From Bradyrhizobium prioriisuperbiae (GTDB lineage Bacteria > Pseudomonadota > Alphaproteobacteria > Rhizobiales > Xanthobacteraceae), in assembly GCF_032397745.1 (NCBI RefSeq), contig NZ_CP135921.1, forward strand, positions 7,614,501 to 7,678,500: a DNA stretch of 64,000 bases, written 5' to 3'. A program made the position numbers and the translations under genes. The notes beneath the pieces were generated by a model that was not told the DNA's origin, ran no database searches, and was given only the letters and a program-made list of their open reading frames with translations. Within the stretch, counting starts at the first letter, position 1. Each line of letters starts with the position of its first letter. This document shows, piece after piece, positions 29,770-39,381 of this stretch.

Positions 29770-30723
29770 ATGACTAGCGCACCAAAATCGTCCTTCGTGT
29801 TCGCCCATCGCCATCTGCTGGGGATCGAAGGCCTTTCCCATCACGATATTTCCGGCCTGCTCGATCTGTCGGAAGAATATGTCGAGCTCAACCGCCAGGT
29901 CGACAAGAAGCGCTCCGACCTGCGCGGGCGCACCCAGGTCAACCTGTTCTTCGAGGCCTCCACCCGCACCCAGTCCTCGTTCGAGATCGCCGGCAAGCGG
30001 CTGGGCGCCGACGTCATGAACATGTCGGTGTCATCGTCCTCCATGCGCAAGGGCGAGACGCTGATGGACACCGCCGTCACGCTGAACGCCATGCACCCGG
30101 ACATCCTGGTGGTGCGGCATCACGCGTCGGGCGCGGTGGAACTGCTGGCCCGCAAGGTCGACGGCTCCGTGATCAATGCCGGCGACGGCGCCCATGAGCA
30201 TCCCACCCAAGCCCTGCTCGATGCCCTGACCATCCGCCGCAACAAAGGCCGGCTCGAGGGCCTGCTGATTGCGATCTGCGGCGACGTGATGCATTCGCGC
30301 GTGGCGCGTTCCAACATCATCCTGCTCACCACCATGGGCGCGCGGGTGCGCGTGGTCGCGCCGTCGACGCTGCTGCCGCCCGGCATCGAGCGCATGGGCG
30401 TCGAAGTCGCCCGCGACATGCGCGAGGGATTGCACGGCGCCGACATCGTGATGATGCTGCGGCTGCAGCGCGAGCGCATGAACGGTTCGCTGATCCCCTC
30501 CAGCGGCGAATACTTCCATTATTATGGCCTCGACCAGAAGAAGCTGTCCTACGCCAAGCCCGACGCCTTGGTGATGCACCCGGGCCCGATGAACCGCGGC
30601 GTCGAGATCGACTCCATCGTCGCCGACGGCGCCCAGTCGCTGATCCGCGAACAGGTGGAAATGGGTGTGGCGGTGCGCATGGCGGTGCTGGAAGCCCTCG
30701 CCCGCAACCTGCCGAACGCGTGA
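29770..30723 (+). CDS. pyrB: Aspartate carbamoyltransferase catalytic subunit
   Basis: A 317-residue transcarbamylase with the carbamoyl-phosphate motif [17 protein letters not shown], the [10 protein letters not shown] segment, [12 protein letters not shown] and [12 protein letters not shown]. It makes carbamoyl-aspartate in pyrimidine synthesis. The ATG at 29770 (MTSAPKSSF) gives the family length; the frame is open further upstream but without conserved sequence. No pyrI is present. It is followed after 4 nt by a dihydroorotase-like gene. Confidence 0.95.
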   Translation: MTSAPKSSFVFAHRHLLGIEGLSHHDISGLLDLSEEYVELNRQVDKKRSDLRGRTQVNLFFEASTRTQSSFEIAGKRLGADVMNMSVSSSSMRKGETLMDTAVTLNAMHPDILVVRHHASGAVELLARKVDGSVINAGDGAHEHPTQALLDALTIRRNKGRLEGLLIAICGDVMHSRVARSNIILLTTMGARVRVVAPSTLLPPGIERMGVEVARDMREGLHGADIVMMLRLQRERMNGSLIPSSGEYFHYYGLDQKKLSYAKPDALVMHPGPMNRGVEIDSIVADGAQSLIREQVEMGVAVRMAVLEALARNLPNA

Positions 30724-30727
30724 TATC

Positions 30728-32029
30728 ATGCTGACTGACCGCCGCCCCATCCTGCTCGCCAACGCCCACATCATCGATCCCTCGCGCGATATGGACGGCC
30801 CCGGCGACGTGCTGATCGCCGACGGCGTGATCCGCGATGCGCGGCGCGGCATCGGCGCCGCCGGCGTCCCCGAAGGCACCGATATCGTCAACTGCGCCGG
30901 CAAGGTGGTGACGCCAGGCCTGATCGACATGCGCGCCTTTGTCGGCGAGCCCGGCGCCAGCCACCGCGAGACTTTTGCCTCCGCCAGCCGCGCCGCGGCG
31001 GCCGGCGGCATCACCACCATCATCTGCCAGCCGGACACCTCGCCTGTGATCGACAACTCGGCGACGGTGGACTTCGTGCTGCGCCGCTCGCGCGACACCG
31101 CCATCGTCAACATCCATCCGATGGCGGCGCTGACCAAGGGAATGCGCGGCGAGGAGATGACCGAGATCGGCCTGTTGAAGGCCGCAGGCGCGGTCGCCTT
31201 CACCGACGGCGCCCACAGCGTGATGAATGCGCAGGTGATGCGCCACACCCTCACTTACGCCCGCGACTTCGACGCGCTGATCGTGCACCACACCGAAGAT
31301 CCGAACCTGGTCGGCGAAGGCGTCATGAACGAGGGCGAGTTTGCCTCGCGCCTCGGCCTGCTCGGCATTCCCAGCGCGGCGGAAGCCGTGGTGCTGGAGC
31401 GCGACATGCGCCTGGTGGCGCTGAGCGGCGGCCGCTACCACGCAGCTTCCCTCACCTGCATGGAATCCCTGGAGATCCTGCGCCGCGCCCGCGACGCCGG
31501 GCTGAACGTCAGCGCCTCGGTGTCGATCAATCATCTGACCCTGAACGAAAACGACATCGGCCCCTACCGCACCTTCCTGAAGCTGTCGCCGCCGCTGCGC
31601 ACCGAAGAGCACCGGCTGGCGCTGGCCGCCGCCATCACCTCGGGCCTGGTCGATGTCATCATGTCGGACCACAATCCGCAGGACGTCGAGACCAAGCGGC
31701 TGCCGTTCGCGGAAGCCGCCGCCGGCGCGATTGGCCTGGAGACCATGCTGCCGGCCGCGCTGCGTCTGGTGCACAATGACGGCCTCAAGCTGAAAGACCT
31801 GATCCGCGCGATGTCGACGCGCCCGGCGGAACTCTTGGGCCTGCCTGGCGGCACGCTGCGCCCGGGCGCGCCGGCCGACCTGATCGTGATTGACACCGAG
31901 GTGCCGTGGGTGCTCGATCCGGCCGACCTGAAGTCGCCGTGCAAGAACACCCCGTTCGACGAGGCCAAGTTCTCCGGCCGGGTCGAGCGCACCATCATCG
32001 GCGGGCGCACGGTCTACGAACACGTGTGA
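30728..32029 (+). CDS. pyrC: Dihydroorotase-like protein (PyrC/PyrX), zinc motif altered
   Basis: The 433-residue protein aligns with type I dihydroorotases: VVTPGLIDMRAFVGEPG near residue 65, NIHPMAALTKG, IVHHTEDPNL, SINHLTLNEND and MSDHNPQDVETK with the usual catalytic aspartate. The strictly conserved HxH zinc pair of active enzymes (normally GLIDxHxH) is replaced by MRAF. That matches inactive pseudo-dihydroorotases which build dodecameric complexes with PyrB in pseudomonads. The start ATG at 30728 lies 4 nt after pyrB. A structural partner of PyrB is likelier than a catalyst; an active pyrC would then lie elsewhere. Confidence 0.88.
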   Translation: MLTDRRPILLANAHIIDPSRDMDGPGDVLIADGVIRDARRGIGAAGVPEGTDIVNCAGKVVTPGLIDMRAFVGEPGASHRETFASASRAAAAGGITTIICQPDTSPVIDNSATVDFVLRRSRDTAIVNIHPMAALTKGMRGEEMTEIGLLKAAGAVAFTDGAHSVMNAQVMRHTLTYARDFDALIVHHTEDPNLVGEGVMNEGEFASRLGLLGIPSAAEAVVLERDMRLVALSGGRYHAASLTCMESLEILRRARDAGLNVSASVSINHLTLNENDIGPYRTFLKLSPPLRTEEHRLALAAAITSGLVDVIMSDHNPQDVETKRLPFAEAAAGAIGLETMLPAALRLVHNDGLKLKDLIRAMSTRPAELLGLPGGTLRPGAPADLIVIDTEVPWVLDPADLKSPCKNTPFDEAKFSGRVERTIIGGRTVYEHV

Positions 32030-32065
32030 TCGACGATCGTTCGATCACGAATTGAGATGCAACTA

Positions 32066-32199
32066 GGTTGTCCGTCATCCTGAGGTGCGAGCCGTGCGGT
32101 GCACTGCACCGCAGGGTGAGCCTCGAAGGATGGACGGCCGGGGCCGTCGCCCTTCGAGGGCCGCGCTACGCACGGCCACCTCAGGATGACGGAACAACC
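32066..32199. repeat. Long palindromic intergenic repeat
   Basis: The ends are inverted copies: GGTTGT-CCGTCATCCTGAGGTG at the left and CACCTCAGGATGACGG-AACAACC at the right, with further nested inverted segments (GCCCTTCGAGG, CCTCGAAGG) inside the 134-nt unit. It resembles mobile palindromic intergenic repeats frequent in Bradyrhizobium-type genomes and sits between pyrC and plsY. Confidence 0.8.
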
Positions 32200-32232
32200 G
32201 GCTTCGCGATTGGTGACTGACAAGGAACGCCG

Positions 32233-32829
32233 ATGTCTCCTGAACTGATGCTGCTGCCGGCGCTTGTGCTGGGCTACCTGCTCGGCTCGATTCCGTTCGG
32301 CCTTCTGCTGACGAAACTCGCCGGCACCGGCGATGTGCGCGCCATCGGCTCCGGCAATATCGGCGCCACCAATGTGCTGCGCACCGGCCGCAAGGACCTC
32401 GCTGCGCTGACCCTGATCGGCGATATGCTGAAGGGCACCGCCGCCGTGATCATCGCAGGCCTCATCGCCGGGCCGCAAGCCGCCATGGTGGCCGCGCTCG
32501 GCGCCTTCCTCGGCCACCTGTTTCCGGTCTGGCTGAAATTCAAGGGCGGCAAGGGCGTCGCCACCTATATCGGCGTGCTGCTGGGCCTGTTCTGGCCGGC
32601 CGCGGTCGGCTTCTGCATCATCTGGCTCGCGACAGCTTTTGCCTCGCGCTACTCCTCCCTCTCCGCGCTGGTGGCCAGCGCGGTGACGCCGATCTCGCTG
32701 TGGTGGTTCGGCTACTATCCGATGTCGCTGCTGTTCCTGATCCTGACCGCGTTGCTTTGGTATATGCACCGGCCGAACATCCAGAGGCTGATGAACGGGA
32801 CGGAGGGCCGGATCGGGTCGAAGGGCTGA
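32233..32829 (+). CDS. plsY: Acyl-phosphate:glycerol-3-phosphate acyltransferase
   Basis: The 198-residue membrane protein has PlsY motifs 1-3: [14 protein letters not shown], the catalytic loop [17 protein letters not shown] and [12 protein letters not shown]. It has about five membrane spans and acylates glycerol 3-phosphate in phospholipid synthesis. In related genomes dprA usually follows it directly; here dprA is displaced by 13.6 kb. Confidence 0.95.
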   Translation: MSPELMLLPALVLGYLLGSIPFGLLLTKLAGTGDVRAIGSGNIGATNVLRTGRKDLAALTLIGDMLKGTAAVIIAGLIAGPQAAMVAALGAFLGHLFPVWLKFKGGKGVATYIGVLLGLFWPAAVGFCIIWLATAFASRYSSLSALVASAVTPISLWWFGYYPMSLLFLILTALLWYMHRPNIQRLMNGTEGRIGSKG

Positions 32830-32854
32830 GGCTCCCAACCGATTACAGATCAAC

Positions 32855-32888
32855 GAAGGGGCGCCGGTCTTTCGACCCGCGCCCCTTC
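32855..32888 (+). terminator. Putative terminator after plsY
   Basis: GAAGGGGCGC and GCGCCCCTTC form a perfect 10-bp stem with a 14-base loop, 26 nt after the plsY stop. The right arm runs into a 17-bp direct repeat. Confidence 0.5.
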
Positions 32889-32917
32889 GGCCTTATCCCT
32901 GCCCCTTCGGCCTTATC
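32881..32917. repeat. 17-bp direct repeat (two copies, 20-bp period)
   Basis: GCCCCTTCGGCCTTATC occurs at 32881-32897 and again at 32901-32917. It may be a replication-slippage product at the edge of the inserted region. Confidence 0.7.
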
Positions 32918-32957
32918 GCCTACCTACCTTGCCAGCGTCCCGTAACCGCTCGCACCC

Positions 32958-33173
32958 TCAATGCCATGACGGCGCGATCACGGCGGGCACCGGCGGTTTC
33001 GCGGCATTGGCAGCTGCGATCGCGAGGAAGCCTGTATCGCTGACCGAGTGGGTTGCCATCGCCTGGACCAGCTGATTGAGCTCCGACTCGATGCCACTTT
33101 CCCAGTCGGAGCCCGCAAAGCCCTGGTGGGGCTCATCCGTATTTCGGTGACAGTGCATAAAACTATCCATCAT
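32958..33173 (-). CDS. Small hypothetical protein downstream of RAYT gene
   Basis: A 71-residue frame begins with tandem methionines (MMDSFMHCHRN) and overlaps the 3' end of the transposase gene by 11 nt. It contains an alanine-rich C-terminus and no recognised domain. Only the overlap and open frame support it, so the call is weak. Confidence 0.3.
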   Translation of the reverse strand: MMDSFMHCHRNTDEPHQGFAGSDWESGIESELNQLVQAMATHSVSDTGFLAIAAANAAKPPVPAVIAPSWH

Positions 33174-33843
33174 CCCCCTCCACGTCCGTCCGCGGCTTCG
33201 GTCCACGCTTGCGCGGCTTGAGCTGGCGCTTGGTGGCGCGTTCGATGCGGCTCAGGAAGCGGTCGTCGCCCAGTGGCCGGCCGATACTCTCGGCGGCGCG
33301 CAGCCGGTCGAACACCTCGACGTCTGTTTCCGCCGCGAGCAGATCCGCAAAGCGGGGAAAGCGGTCACGAACAGGCTTGCGTTCCGTGATCCCGTCATCC
33401 TTACCCGACAGGTGCGCCCGCGTGCTCGCCCAGCGCCAGTCCTGCGCGCGGGCAACCAGCCGCGCCCGCACCAGATTGAGCGACACATAGCGCAATACGG
33501 CGGCGAGATGCGCCTCGTCCATGGCGACGGCGCCGAAGCGCCCCTGCCAGAAATGCCCGGTGCGCTTGCGCCGCGCGTGGATGATGCCGGCATAGCGGCG
33601 GTGTGCCGCCGCCAGCGCCCGGCGCAGCCCGTCGATATCGGACGGGACCAGGATGAGGTGCACGTGGTTGGGCATCAGGCACCAGGCCCACACCTCGACC
33701 CCGGCCTGGCCGCAATGTTCCGCCAACAGATCGCGATAGAGCGCATAGTCGGCGTCTTCGAAGAAGGTCCGCGCGCGGCCGTTGCCCCGCTGGGTGACGT
33801 GGTGCGGAATACCGGGAACGACGACGCGGGCGAGACGGGCCAT
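33163..33843 (-). CDS. REP-associated tyrosine transposase (RAYT, Y1 HUH family)
   Basis: A 226-residue IS200/IS605-like Y1 transposase: N-terminal ARVVVPGIPHHVTQRGNG, the metal-binding HUH motif MPNHVHLILVP, RTGHFWQGRFG and RYVSLNLVRA with the candidate catalytic tyrosine. The basic tail (KRQLKPRKRGPKPR) is usual. RAYTs are domesticated single-copy proteins linked to spread of REP palindromes; several palindromic repeats occur in this window, but I cannot show which are its substrates. It stands at the left edge of the region separating plsY from dprA. Confidence 0.87.
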   Translation of the reverse strand: MARLARVVVPGIPHHVTQRGNGRARTFFEDADYALYRDLLAEHCGQAGVEVWAWCLMPNHVHLILVPSDIDGLRRALAAAHRRYAGIIHARRKRTGHFWQGRFGAVAMDEAHLAAVLRYVSLNLVRARLVARAQDWRWASTRAHLSGKDDGITERKPVRDRFPRFADLLAAETDVEVFDRLRAAESIGRPLGDDRFLSRIERATKRQLKPRKRGPKPRTDVEGDDG

Positions 33844-33983
33844 GCCCCGACGATGACGCGAGGTGGCCGCGATGTCAATTTAGTGCACTGAAGATCATCT
33901 AGCCGGCCTTCGCAACACAGAAGGCGGTGGGGCTAATGTGAATTCGGCATCACCGAATCACTTTAGGCCACAAGGAGGCGAAG

Positions 33984-34997
33984 ATGATGTACAGCGGGAT
34001 TGATCTGCATTCCAACAACAGCGTTATCGCGATCATCGACGATGCCGATCGCGTTGTGGCGCAGAAGCGCCTGCCGAACGACATCACGAAGATCGTCGGA
34101 TTTCTAACTCGATGGCAAGATGACTTGGCCGGCGTCGTGGTCGAGTCGACTTACAACTGGTATTGGCTGGTCGACGGGTTGCAGGACGCGGGACTCCACG
34201 TGCACCTCGCCAACACCGCCGCGATCAAGCAATACGACGGACTCAAGCACAGTGGCGACGAGACGGATGCGCAGCACCTGGCCCACCTGCTGCGGCTGGG
34301 TATCCTGCCGACGGGCACGATCCTGCCACGAGAGCACCGCGTCGTCCGCGATCTGGCGCGCAAGCGCATGCAGATGGTGCACTGCTGCACCACGCATGTC
34401 CTCGCGGTCGAGAACATCATGGCCAGGCAATTGGGTGGGCGGATGACCAGCAATCAGATCAAGCGCCTGACCGCCGACGCAATCGACAATATGCCGCTGG
34501 CGGCCGATGTCGGCCTGGCGATCAAGACCAACGTCGCGGTCATCGCGACCCTGCAGTCACAGATCTCGGTCCTCGAAAAGCGCCTGCAAGAATGCGTCAA
34601 ACCCCGACCTCACTACGGCTTCCTGACTAGCGTACCCGGCATCGGCCCGACGCTCGCCACCGTCATTCTTCTGGAAACCGGTCCGATCGATCGGTTTGCC
34701 GGCGTCGGCAACTTTGCGTCCTACGCGCGCTGCGTCAACAGCGTGCACACCAGCAATCGCAAGAAGAAAGGCGAAGGCAACGTCAAGAACGGCAATAAGT
34801 ATCTCGCCTGGGCGTTCGTCGAGGCGGCGAATTTTGCCGTGCGGTTTTGCCCAGAGGCCAAGCGTTTCCACGAGCGCAAGAAGGCCCGGACCAACAACAT
34901 TGTCGCCACCAAGGCGTTGGCGCACAAGCTGGCGCGCGCCTGCTACCACATCCTGAAGGAGAGCAAACCGTTCGACGTAACGCGCTGCTTTGCCTGA
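33984..34997 (+). mobile_element. IS110-family transposase gene (apparently intact)
   Basis: The 337-residue transposase has the N-terminal DEDD domain (GIDLHSNNSVIAIIDD; VVVESTYNWYWL; SGDETDAQHLAHLLRLG) and the C-terminal Transposase_20 domain around TSVPGIGPTLATVILLETGP with the conserved serine region (NFASYARCV). It has a good ribosome-binding site (AAGGAGG) before the ATG at 33984. IS110 elements lack clear terminal inverted repeats, so the ends cannot be fixed; the element probably runs from about 33,890 to 35,300. It marks the left side of the monooxygenase island. Confidence 0.88.
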
Positions 34998-35566
34998 AGG
35001 ACGACGACGATCCGGCGAGCCACGTACGGTGACTGGGGTCGCAACCAGCTGCACTGAATTGGACGCCGGATCGCCGTCACCAGTTGCAGTGACGACGATC
35101 GCCCGCACCGCAAGCCATTCGGAGATTGGCGCCGGCACGCCGGTAGCCACGGTTCTGTGAAATTCTTTTGGATGCGGCTCGGTACCAACGTTCTTCTGGG
35201 GCGGCTATGCCGCCAGGGCGCAGGCCTCAATCGGGCCGATGCTTGATCCTCATGGGTGTCTGGCGCGATCCGTGATGCGGCGCAGCCACAAACCGAAGAA
35301 ACGGGCGCGGCTCGAACACTATCGCTGGAACGACGAACGAAACATTGAGCAGCTCGCGCTGCTGAAAAGTAGTTTTGCACCCTTGACGAGGGGCCGGCTA
35401 ATGGGTGTCACCGTAATTCTGTCACCGTAATTCCTTGTCGCCTATGTCGGGCTACTTGCACGACACCAGGATGTGCTGAAACCGGCGGTCCTGAGTGGAC
35501 TCAATGTCCTCCCGCTTCCAGGGACGAAGCAAGGCTTCACCAACCCGCAACGACTGTATCGGCGTA
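34998..35566. other. Right end of IS110 element and non-coding remainder
   Basis: About 570 nt without a supported gene. The first part probably is the 3' untranslated end of the IS110 element. At 35407-35419 and 35421-35433 the 13-mer GTCACCGTAATTC is repeated in tandem, possibly a scar of an insertion. The remainder up to the LysR stop shows no motif. Confidence 0.5.
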
Positions 35567-36562
35567 TCAAGTCGAAGAGTCATCACTGGGCTGCGATCTG
35601 TCGCCATTGACCTCCCCCAGAAAGGTACGGCGTTCCATGACGGGGGCTACCATGCCTGGAATATACGAGTCTGAGACGAAGCGGCGGCAATGTTCCTCGA
35701 AGACTGTGACCAAGCGAGACTTGCGGCTCTGCGACAACGTCAGCACGCCGATCACCATCGGCCTGTGGTCACCGGACAAGCGAACCCGGGAGACGCGCCG
35801 TCCGTCCAGCGCGAGTTCGCAACGCGGGCGAACGTTCGCCAGCGTGTAGCCGTAGCCGTTAGCTACCATCGTCCGAATCACATCCTGGTGGGTCGAGCGC
35901 GACGCAATGTTGGGCTCAAGGTTCTCCTTCATAAACATGCTGAGAAAATACTCGCGGCTGATCGGCAGATCCAACAGGATCATCGGCTCGCGCGCCAGTT
36001 CCTGCAGACTGACGGCAGAGTGTCGCGCCAAAGGCCCCGCCTCGCTGACTACGACGTGTGGCGGCAGGCTCGCCAATGGCAGAAACTCGAACTCGTCGGG
36101 AATCAACAGATCATAGGTGATCGCAACGTCGAGTTCGGCACTTAGCAGACGCTGCAGCAACTGCTCATGGTCTGCGACCGTCTGGACGATGCGCGATTCC
36201 GGATAGGTCGACGTGAACGAATGCGACAGCTCCGGCATCACCATCGGCGCGAGCGTGATGAAGCAGCCCAGCGACAATTGTCCACGGACGCGCTCCCCGA
36301 CCTCGGAGGCGACTGAATAGACGTGTTCAGCCTGTTCGATCAGTTGCTTCGCCTCGACCAGCAAAAGCCGGCCGGCCGACGTGAGCGAGAGCCCTTGCGC
36401 ATGGCGACGGATGAAGAGCTGTGTTCCGAGTTCCTCCTCGAGATGCGCGATCGCCGTCGAGATCGAAGGCTGCGATATGTTGACGCGCTCTGAGGCCAGA
36501 GTGATGCTTCCCGTCTCGGCCGTCGCGATGAAGTACTCGATCTGGCGTAGCGTGTATCTCAT
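35567..36562 (-). CDS. LysR-family transcriptional regulator
   Basis: The 331-residue protein starts with the LysR helix-turn-helix (MRYTLRQIEYFIATAETGSI, then RVNISQPSISTAIAHLEEEL) and continues with an effector-binding domain (GQLSLGCFITLAPMVMPELS; LDVAITYDLLIPDEFEFLPL; TMVANGYGYTLANVRP). It is probably the activator of the adjacent monooxygenase or transporter operons, which share the island. Effector unknown; likely the imported substrate or a product. Confidence 0.9.
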   Translation of the reverse strand: MRYTLRQIEYFIATAETGSITLASERVNISQPSISTAIAHLEEELGTQLFIRRHAQGLSLTSAGRLLLVEAKQLIEQAEHVYSVASEVGERVRGQLSLGCFITLAPMVMPELSHSFTSTYPESRIVQTVADHEQLLQRLLSAELDVAITYDLLIPDEFEFLPLASLPPHVVVSEAGPLARHSAVSLQELAREPMILLDLPISREYFLSMFMKENLEPNIASRSTHQDVIRTMVANGYGYTLANVRPRCELALDGRRVSRVRLSGDHRPMVIGVLTLSQSRKSRLVTVFEEHCRRFVSDSYIPGMVAPVMERRTFLGEVNGDRSQPSDDSST

Positions 36563-36690
36563 GTGGTGCTATTGATCCCTGCGGAACATGGCCGATAGCG
36601 ACCACACCGTCTCGCTGGCATGGGCGCCAATCGCGTTTCTCCGGACTGAATATAGCAGGATTAACCGGGCTGAACCGGACCATCGGCCGT

Positions 36691-37115
36691 TCAGATCCGG
36701 CTTTCACCGGCCACACCAAAGCGGGGCGCTTCGGGCGGATCGCTCGCGACCGAATATGGTCTTCGACCTGGGGTTCGTAGCAGATCCAGGCCTCATCGAG
36801 CGCGGCGATCGGCCGGTCGCTCCAGTCGACCCGCAAGTCCACAATCGCCCAGAACAGATCTCGCACCACGCGAAGACCCGTGGAGCGGACCGGGCCAGCC
36901 TCCCCCTGGTCAAGCCCCGCCTGCAGGGCTGCGACCAGCCGCGTTGCAAACGGCTTGCGGGCGGTGGTTTGATAATCTTGGACCATCGCGGCCCGCACCT
37001 GATCATTGGCCAGCAGGTTGCCGGCAGCAATCACGCCATCGCCAGGATCGATGGCGTGGATGCCGAGCGTGTTGTGGATGCGCGTATGGGTCATCGGGCT
37101 GCCCCGGGTGGTCAT
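36691..37115 (-). pseudogene. DUF1028-family protein remnant, N-terminally truncated and frameshifted
   Basis: The minus-strand frame from about 37115 reads LGIHAIDPGDGVIAAGNLLA, then VRSTGLRVVRDLFWAIVDLR and EAWICYEPQVED, the C-terminal half of a DUF1028 protein. After the last motif the frame changes and the natural end SDPPEAPRFGVAGESRI-stop (36691) is found one frame over. The first half of the family is absent; only a short spacer separates it from the flavin reductase gene. It is a decayed gene. Confidence 0.75.
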
Positions 37116-37168
37116 TGGAGCGATAAGGCCTGACTGGCGGCACGACCTCGTGCCGCAGGCGGTTATGG

Positions 37169-37705
37169 TTACTTTGGCTCGGGTGAGACGATGCGCTCGG
37201 CTTTGCCATAGGCGCGGTCCGCGTAGATCAGCGCCGTGCCCAACCCCATCGTCACCGAACCCACCGCGCCGATGAAGATGTGATGTGTGCCAACCCGTTC
37301 GGCTGACAGCACGCGGCAGTCGAACGCTACGACCGCGTCAGCCAAACGCGGCGCCCGCGTGTCACCCTCGACCCATTTGCCACAAGCAAACTTGTCGGCA
37401 TCCCCGAGCTTGCGTCCACCGAAGCAGTCGGCGATGCTAGATTGATCATCGCGCAGAATGTTGATGCAGAACACGCCGTTTTCGACGATCGCCGCCGCCG
37501 TCTTGCTCTGGTGGTGGATGCAAACCAGCACCGTCGGGCTGTTGCCGTCGGCGGAAATTGATGACATTGCCGAGACCGTAACACCGGCGCGGCCTGCCGG
37601 GCCGTCAGTCGTCACGACGTTCACGCAGAATGCAGCACGACTCATTCCATCGAGAAATTGCGCACGAATGTCCGGCGCGGCCTGTTCCCGGCTGATGGCT
37701 GACAC
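37169..37705 (-). CDS. Flavin reductase, HpaC-like component
   Basis: The 178-residue protein has the flavin-reductase-domain pattern of HpaC-type partners: MSRAAFCVNVVTTDGPAGRA, GVTVSAMSSISADGNSPTVL, NGVFCINILRDDQ and the GTHHIFIGAV loop with the NAD(P)H-site histidine. It supplies reduced FAD or FMN to a separate oxygenase. It lies 24 nt downstream of the HpaB-like oxygenase gene in the same operon, and might also serve the NtaA/DszA-type monooxygenase of the divergent operon. Confidence 0.88.
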   Translation of the reverse strand: MSAISREQAAPDIRAQFLDGMSRAAFCVNVVTTDGPAGRAGVTVSAMSSISADGNSPTVLVCIHHQSKTAAAIVENGVFCINILRDDQSSIADCFGGRKLGDADKFACGKWVEGDTRAPRLADAVVAFDCRVLSAERVGTHHIFIGAVGSVTMGLGTALIYADRAYGKAERIVSPEPK

Positions 37706-37729
37706 GAAAGACCTCCTCTGCGTGTGTTG

Positions 37730-39244
37730 CTATTCGGCGGCGTCCCTGACCTGACCGAACCATTGGCTCACGGCGCGATCACCGGTCCGGCCGCCCTTCT
37801 CGTCGAGGACCTTTCTGGACAGTCCTGCGGATCTTCGGACGAAATCCAGCGGACCGTCCCAATCAAAATTGCGGTAGACCGCGGCAAGATGCGCAAACGG
37901 CGCCGATTGCGCGAACAACTGGAACGTCAGGCGATGACCACCATAGTCGGAGTTCAGGAGATCGCGCGCAAAGGCAAGCAGCCGCCGCCTGTCGTCGGCG
38001 ATCCATTTATCATTGATCGTGTAGAATTTTTCGAGCCAGGGGCCGGCCTCGGCATCCTCGAAGGCCGCCTTGTCCGGGGTTACGCAAATCTGGCCTCCGC
38101 ACAACTCGCGCGCAATGTGCATCATCTCGTGGAGCTGCGAGCAGGCCAGCACGCGTCCGGTATAGAGCAGCGACTGGTTCGGCATCATCAAGCCACCGGG
38201 ACTGCGCTCGGGCAACGCGATCGCCGCGGTGAGATGGGCATTGATGCCCTCCCGATAGATGGCGAGCCGCGAGAGCTTTTCCTGCACCGCCTGCTGCTTC
38301 TCAAGCCCGGTTTGACGGACGTTGAAGAGTGCCGCGCCGATCAGCATGTCGGCGAGCTTGAGATTGCGCTGCACGAAAGCAAAGGCCGAATAGCGATGCA
38401 GCGTGGCGCGGATGAACACCGCGGCCTTGGTGTGCCGGTAGAACAGGACGTTCTCCCAGGGGATCAGCACGTTATCGAAGATGACGAGCGTATCGACTTC
38501 GTCGAACCGGTTCGACAACGGATAGTCATCGATCGGCGCGCGGCCGGCGAAGCCGGTCCGGCAGATGAATTTCAGTCCGGGCGATCCGAGATCGCAAATG
38601 AATCCGACAGCATAATCCGAATACGCGGCATCTCCCCAATTGGCGATCGTCGGTTTGGTGAAGGCCTGGTTGGCGTAGGCGGCGGCCGTTTCATATTTTG
38701 CCCCGCGCACGATGATGCCGGCATCGGTCTCCTTGACGACATGCAGCAACATGTCCGGATCCTGGTCCTGCGGCGCCTTCGAACGATCGCCTTTGGGGTC
38801 CGTGTTCGCCGAGACATGAAAGGGATCGGTATGGAGAACCTTGAAGATATGGTTGCGGATGTTCTTCGAGAACTGCGGATCGACCTCGTTGAGCACGTCC
38901 TGCCCGTCGAACAGTGACCACATTTCGCCGACGGTCTCGTCGCCGACGCGCGTGACCACGCCGCCGACATCTTCCAGCACTGTGTCAGTCGCGCGGCGCT
39001 TGTCCCACCAATCCTGCTGGCTCAGCGGCAGCTTATTGTTGATGGCATGGATTTCGCCATCCTCCCGATAGGTCATCAGGTGACGGGTCGCCGGGTCATG
39101 CTGGAGGTCGTAGATGCGGGCGCGGATATCGACCAGCGGCTTGAACGACGGATGAGTGGTGACGTCCTTGATCCTCTCACCGTTCATGTAGACGGCGCGG
39201 CTGTCCCGAATGGAAGCTTTGTATTCTTCACCAGTCCGTATCAT
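37730..39244 (-). CDS. HpaB-family FADH2-dependent aromatic monooxygenase
   Basis: The 504-residue protein belongs to the 4-hydroxyphenylacetate 3-hydroxylase family: N-terminal RTGEEYKASIRDSRAVYMNG, the middle DPDMLLHVVKETDAGIIVRG, RFDEVDTLVIFDNVLIPWEN and the C-terminal HMMHIARELCGGQICVTPD-like segment. Such enzymes hydroxylate phenols, chlorophenols or N-heteroaromatics with reduced flavin from a partner reductase (encoded downstream). Members act on many substrates; this one cannot be assigned without close comparison. It precedes the HpaC gene and follows a class II aldolase gene in a leftward operon. Confidence 0.87.
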   Translation of the reverse strand: MIRTGEEYKASIRDSRAVYMNGERIKDVTTHPSFKPLVDIRARIYDLQHDPATRHLMTYREDGEIHAINNKLPLSQQDWWDKRRATDTVLEDVGGVVTRVGDETVGEMWSLFDGQDVLNEVDPQFSKNIRNHIFKVLHTDPFHVSANTDPKGDRSKAPQDQDPDMLLHVVKETDAGIIVRGAKYETAAAYANQAFTKPTIANWGDAAYSDYAVGFICDLGSPGLKFICRTGFAGRAPIDDYPLSNRFDEVDTLVIFDNVLIPWENVLFYRHTKAAVFIRATLHRYSAFAFVQRNLKLADMLIGAALFNVRQTGLEKQQAVQEKLSRLAIYREGINAHLTAAIALPERSPGGLMMPNQSLLYTGRVLACSQLHEMMHIARELCGGQICVTPDKAAFEDAEAGPWLEKFYTINDKWIADDRRRLLAFARDLLNSDYGGHRLTFQLFAQSAPFAHLAAVYRNFDWDGPLDFVRRSAGLSRKVLDEKGGRTGDRAVSQWFGQVRDAAE

Positions 39245-39381
39245 GTCCGCTCCTGCTTCGTCTTCTCGGTGGCCTGGTTGGCACTATCGCGTGTCGGCAA
39301 AGAAAAAATAAAACTTTCCGGCGCTCTGCCTAGCGGCAGCCGAACCACAGCGCTCCGAGGCGTCCATGCCTCCGCCACAGC

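Noticed and set aside
35407..35433. Tandem 13-mer GTCACCGTAATTC as terminal repeat of a transposon
   Set aside because: No second copy or transposase gene fits; the IS110 element next to it does not use such repeats. Noted only as a possible scar.
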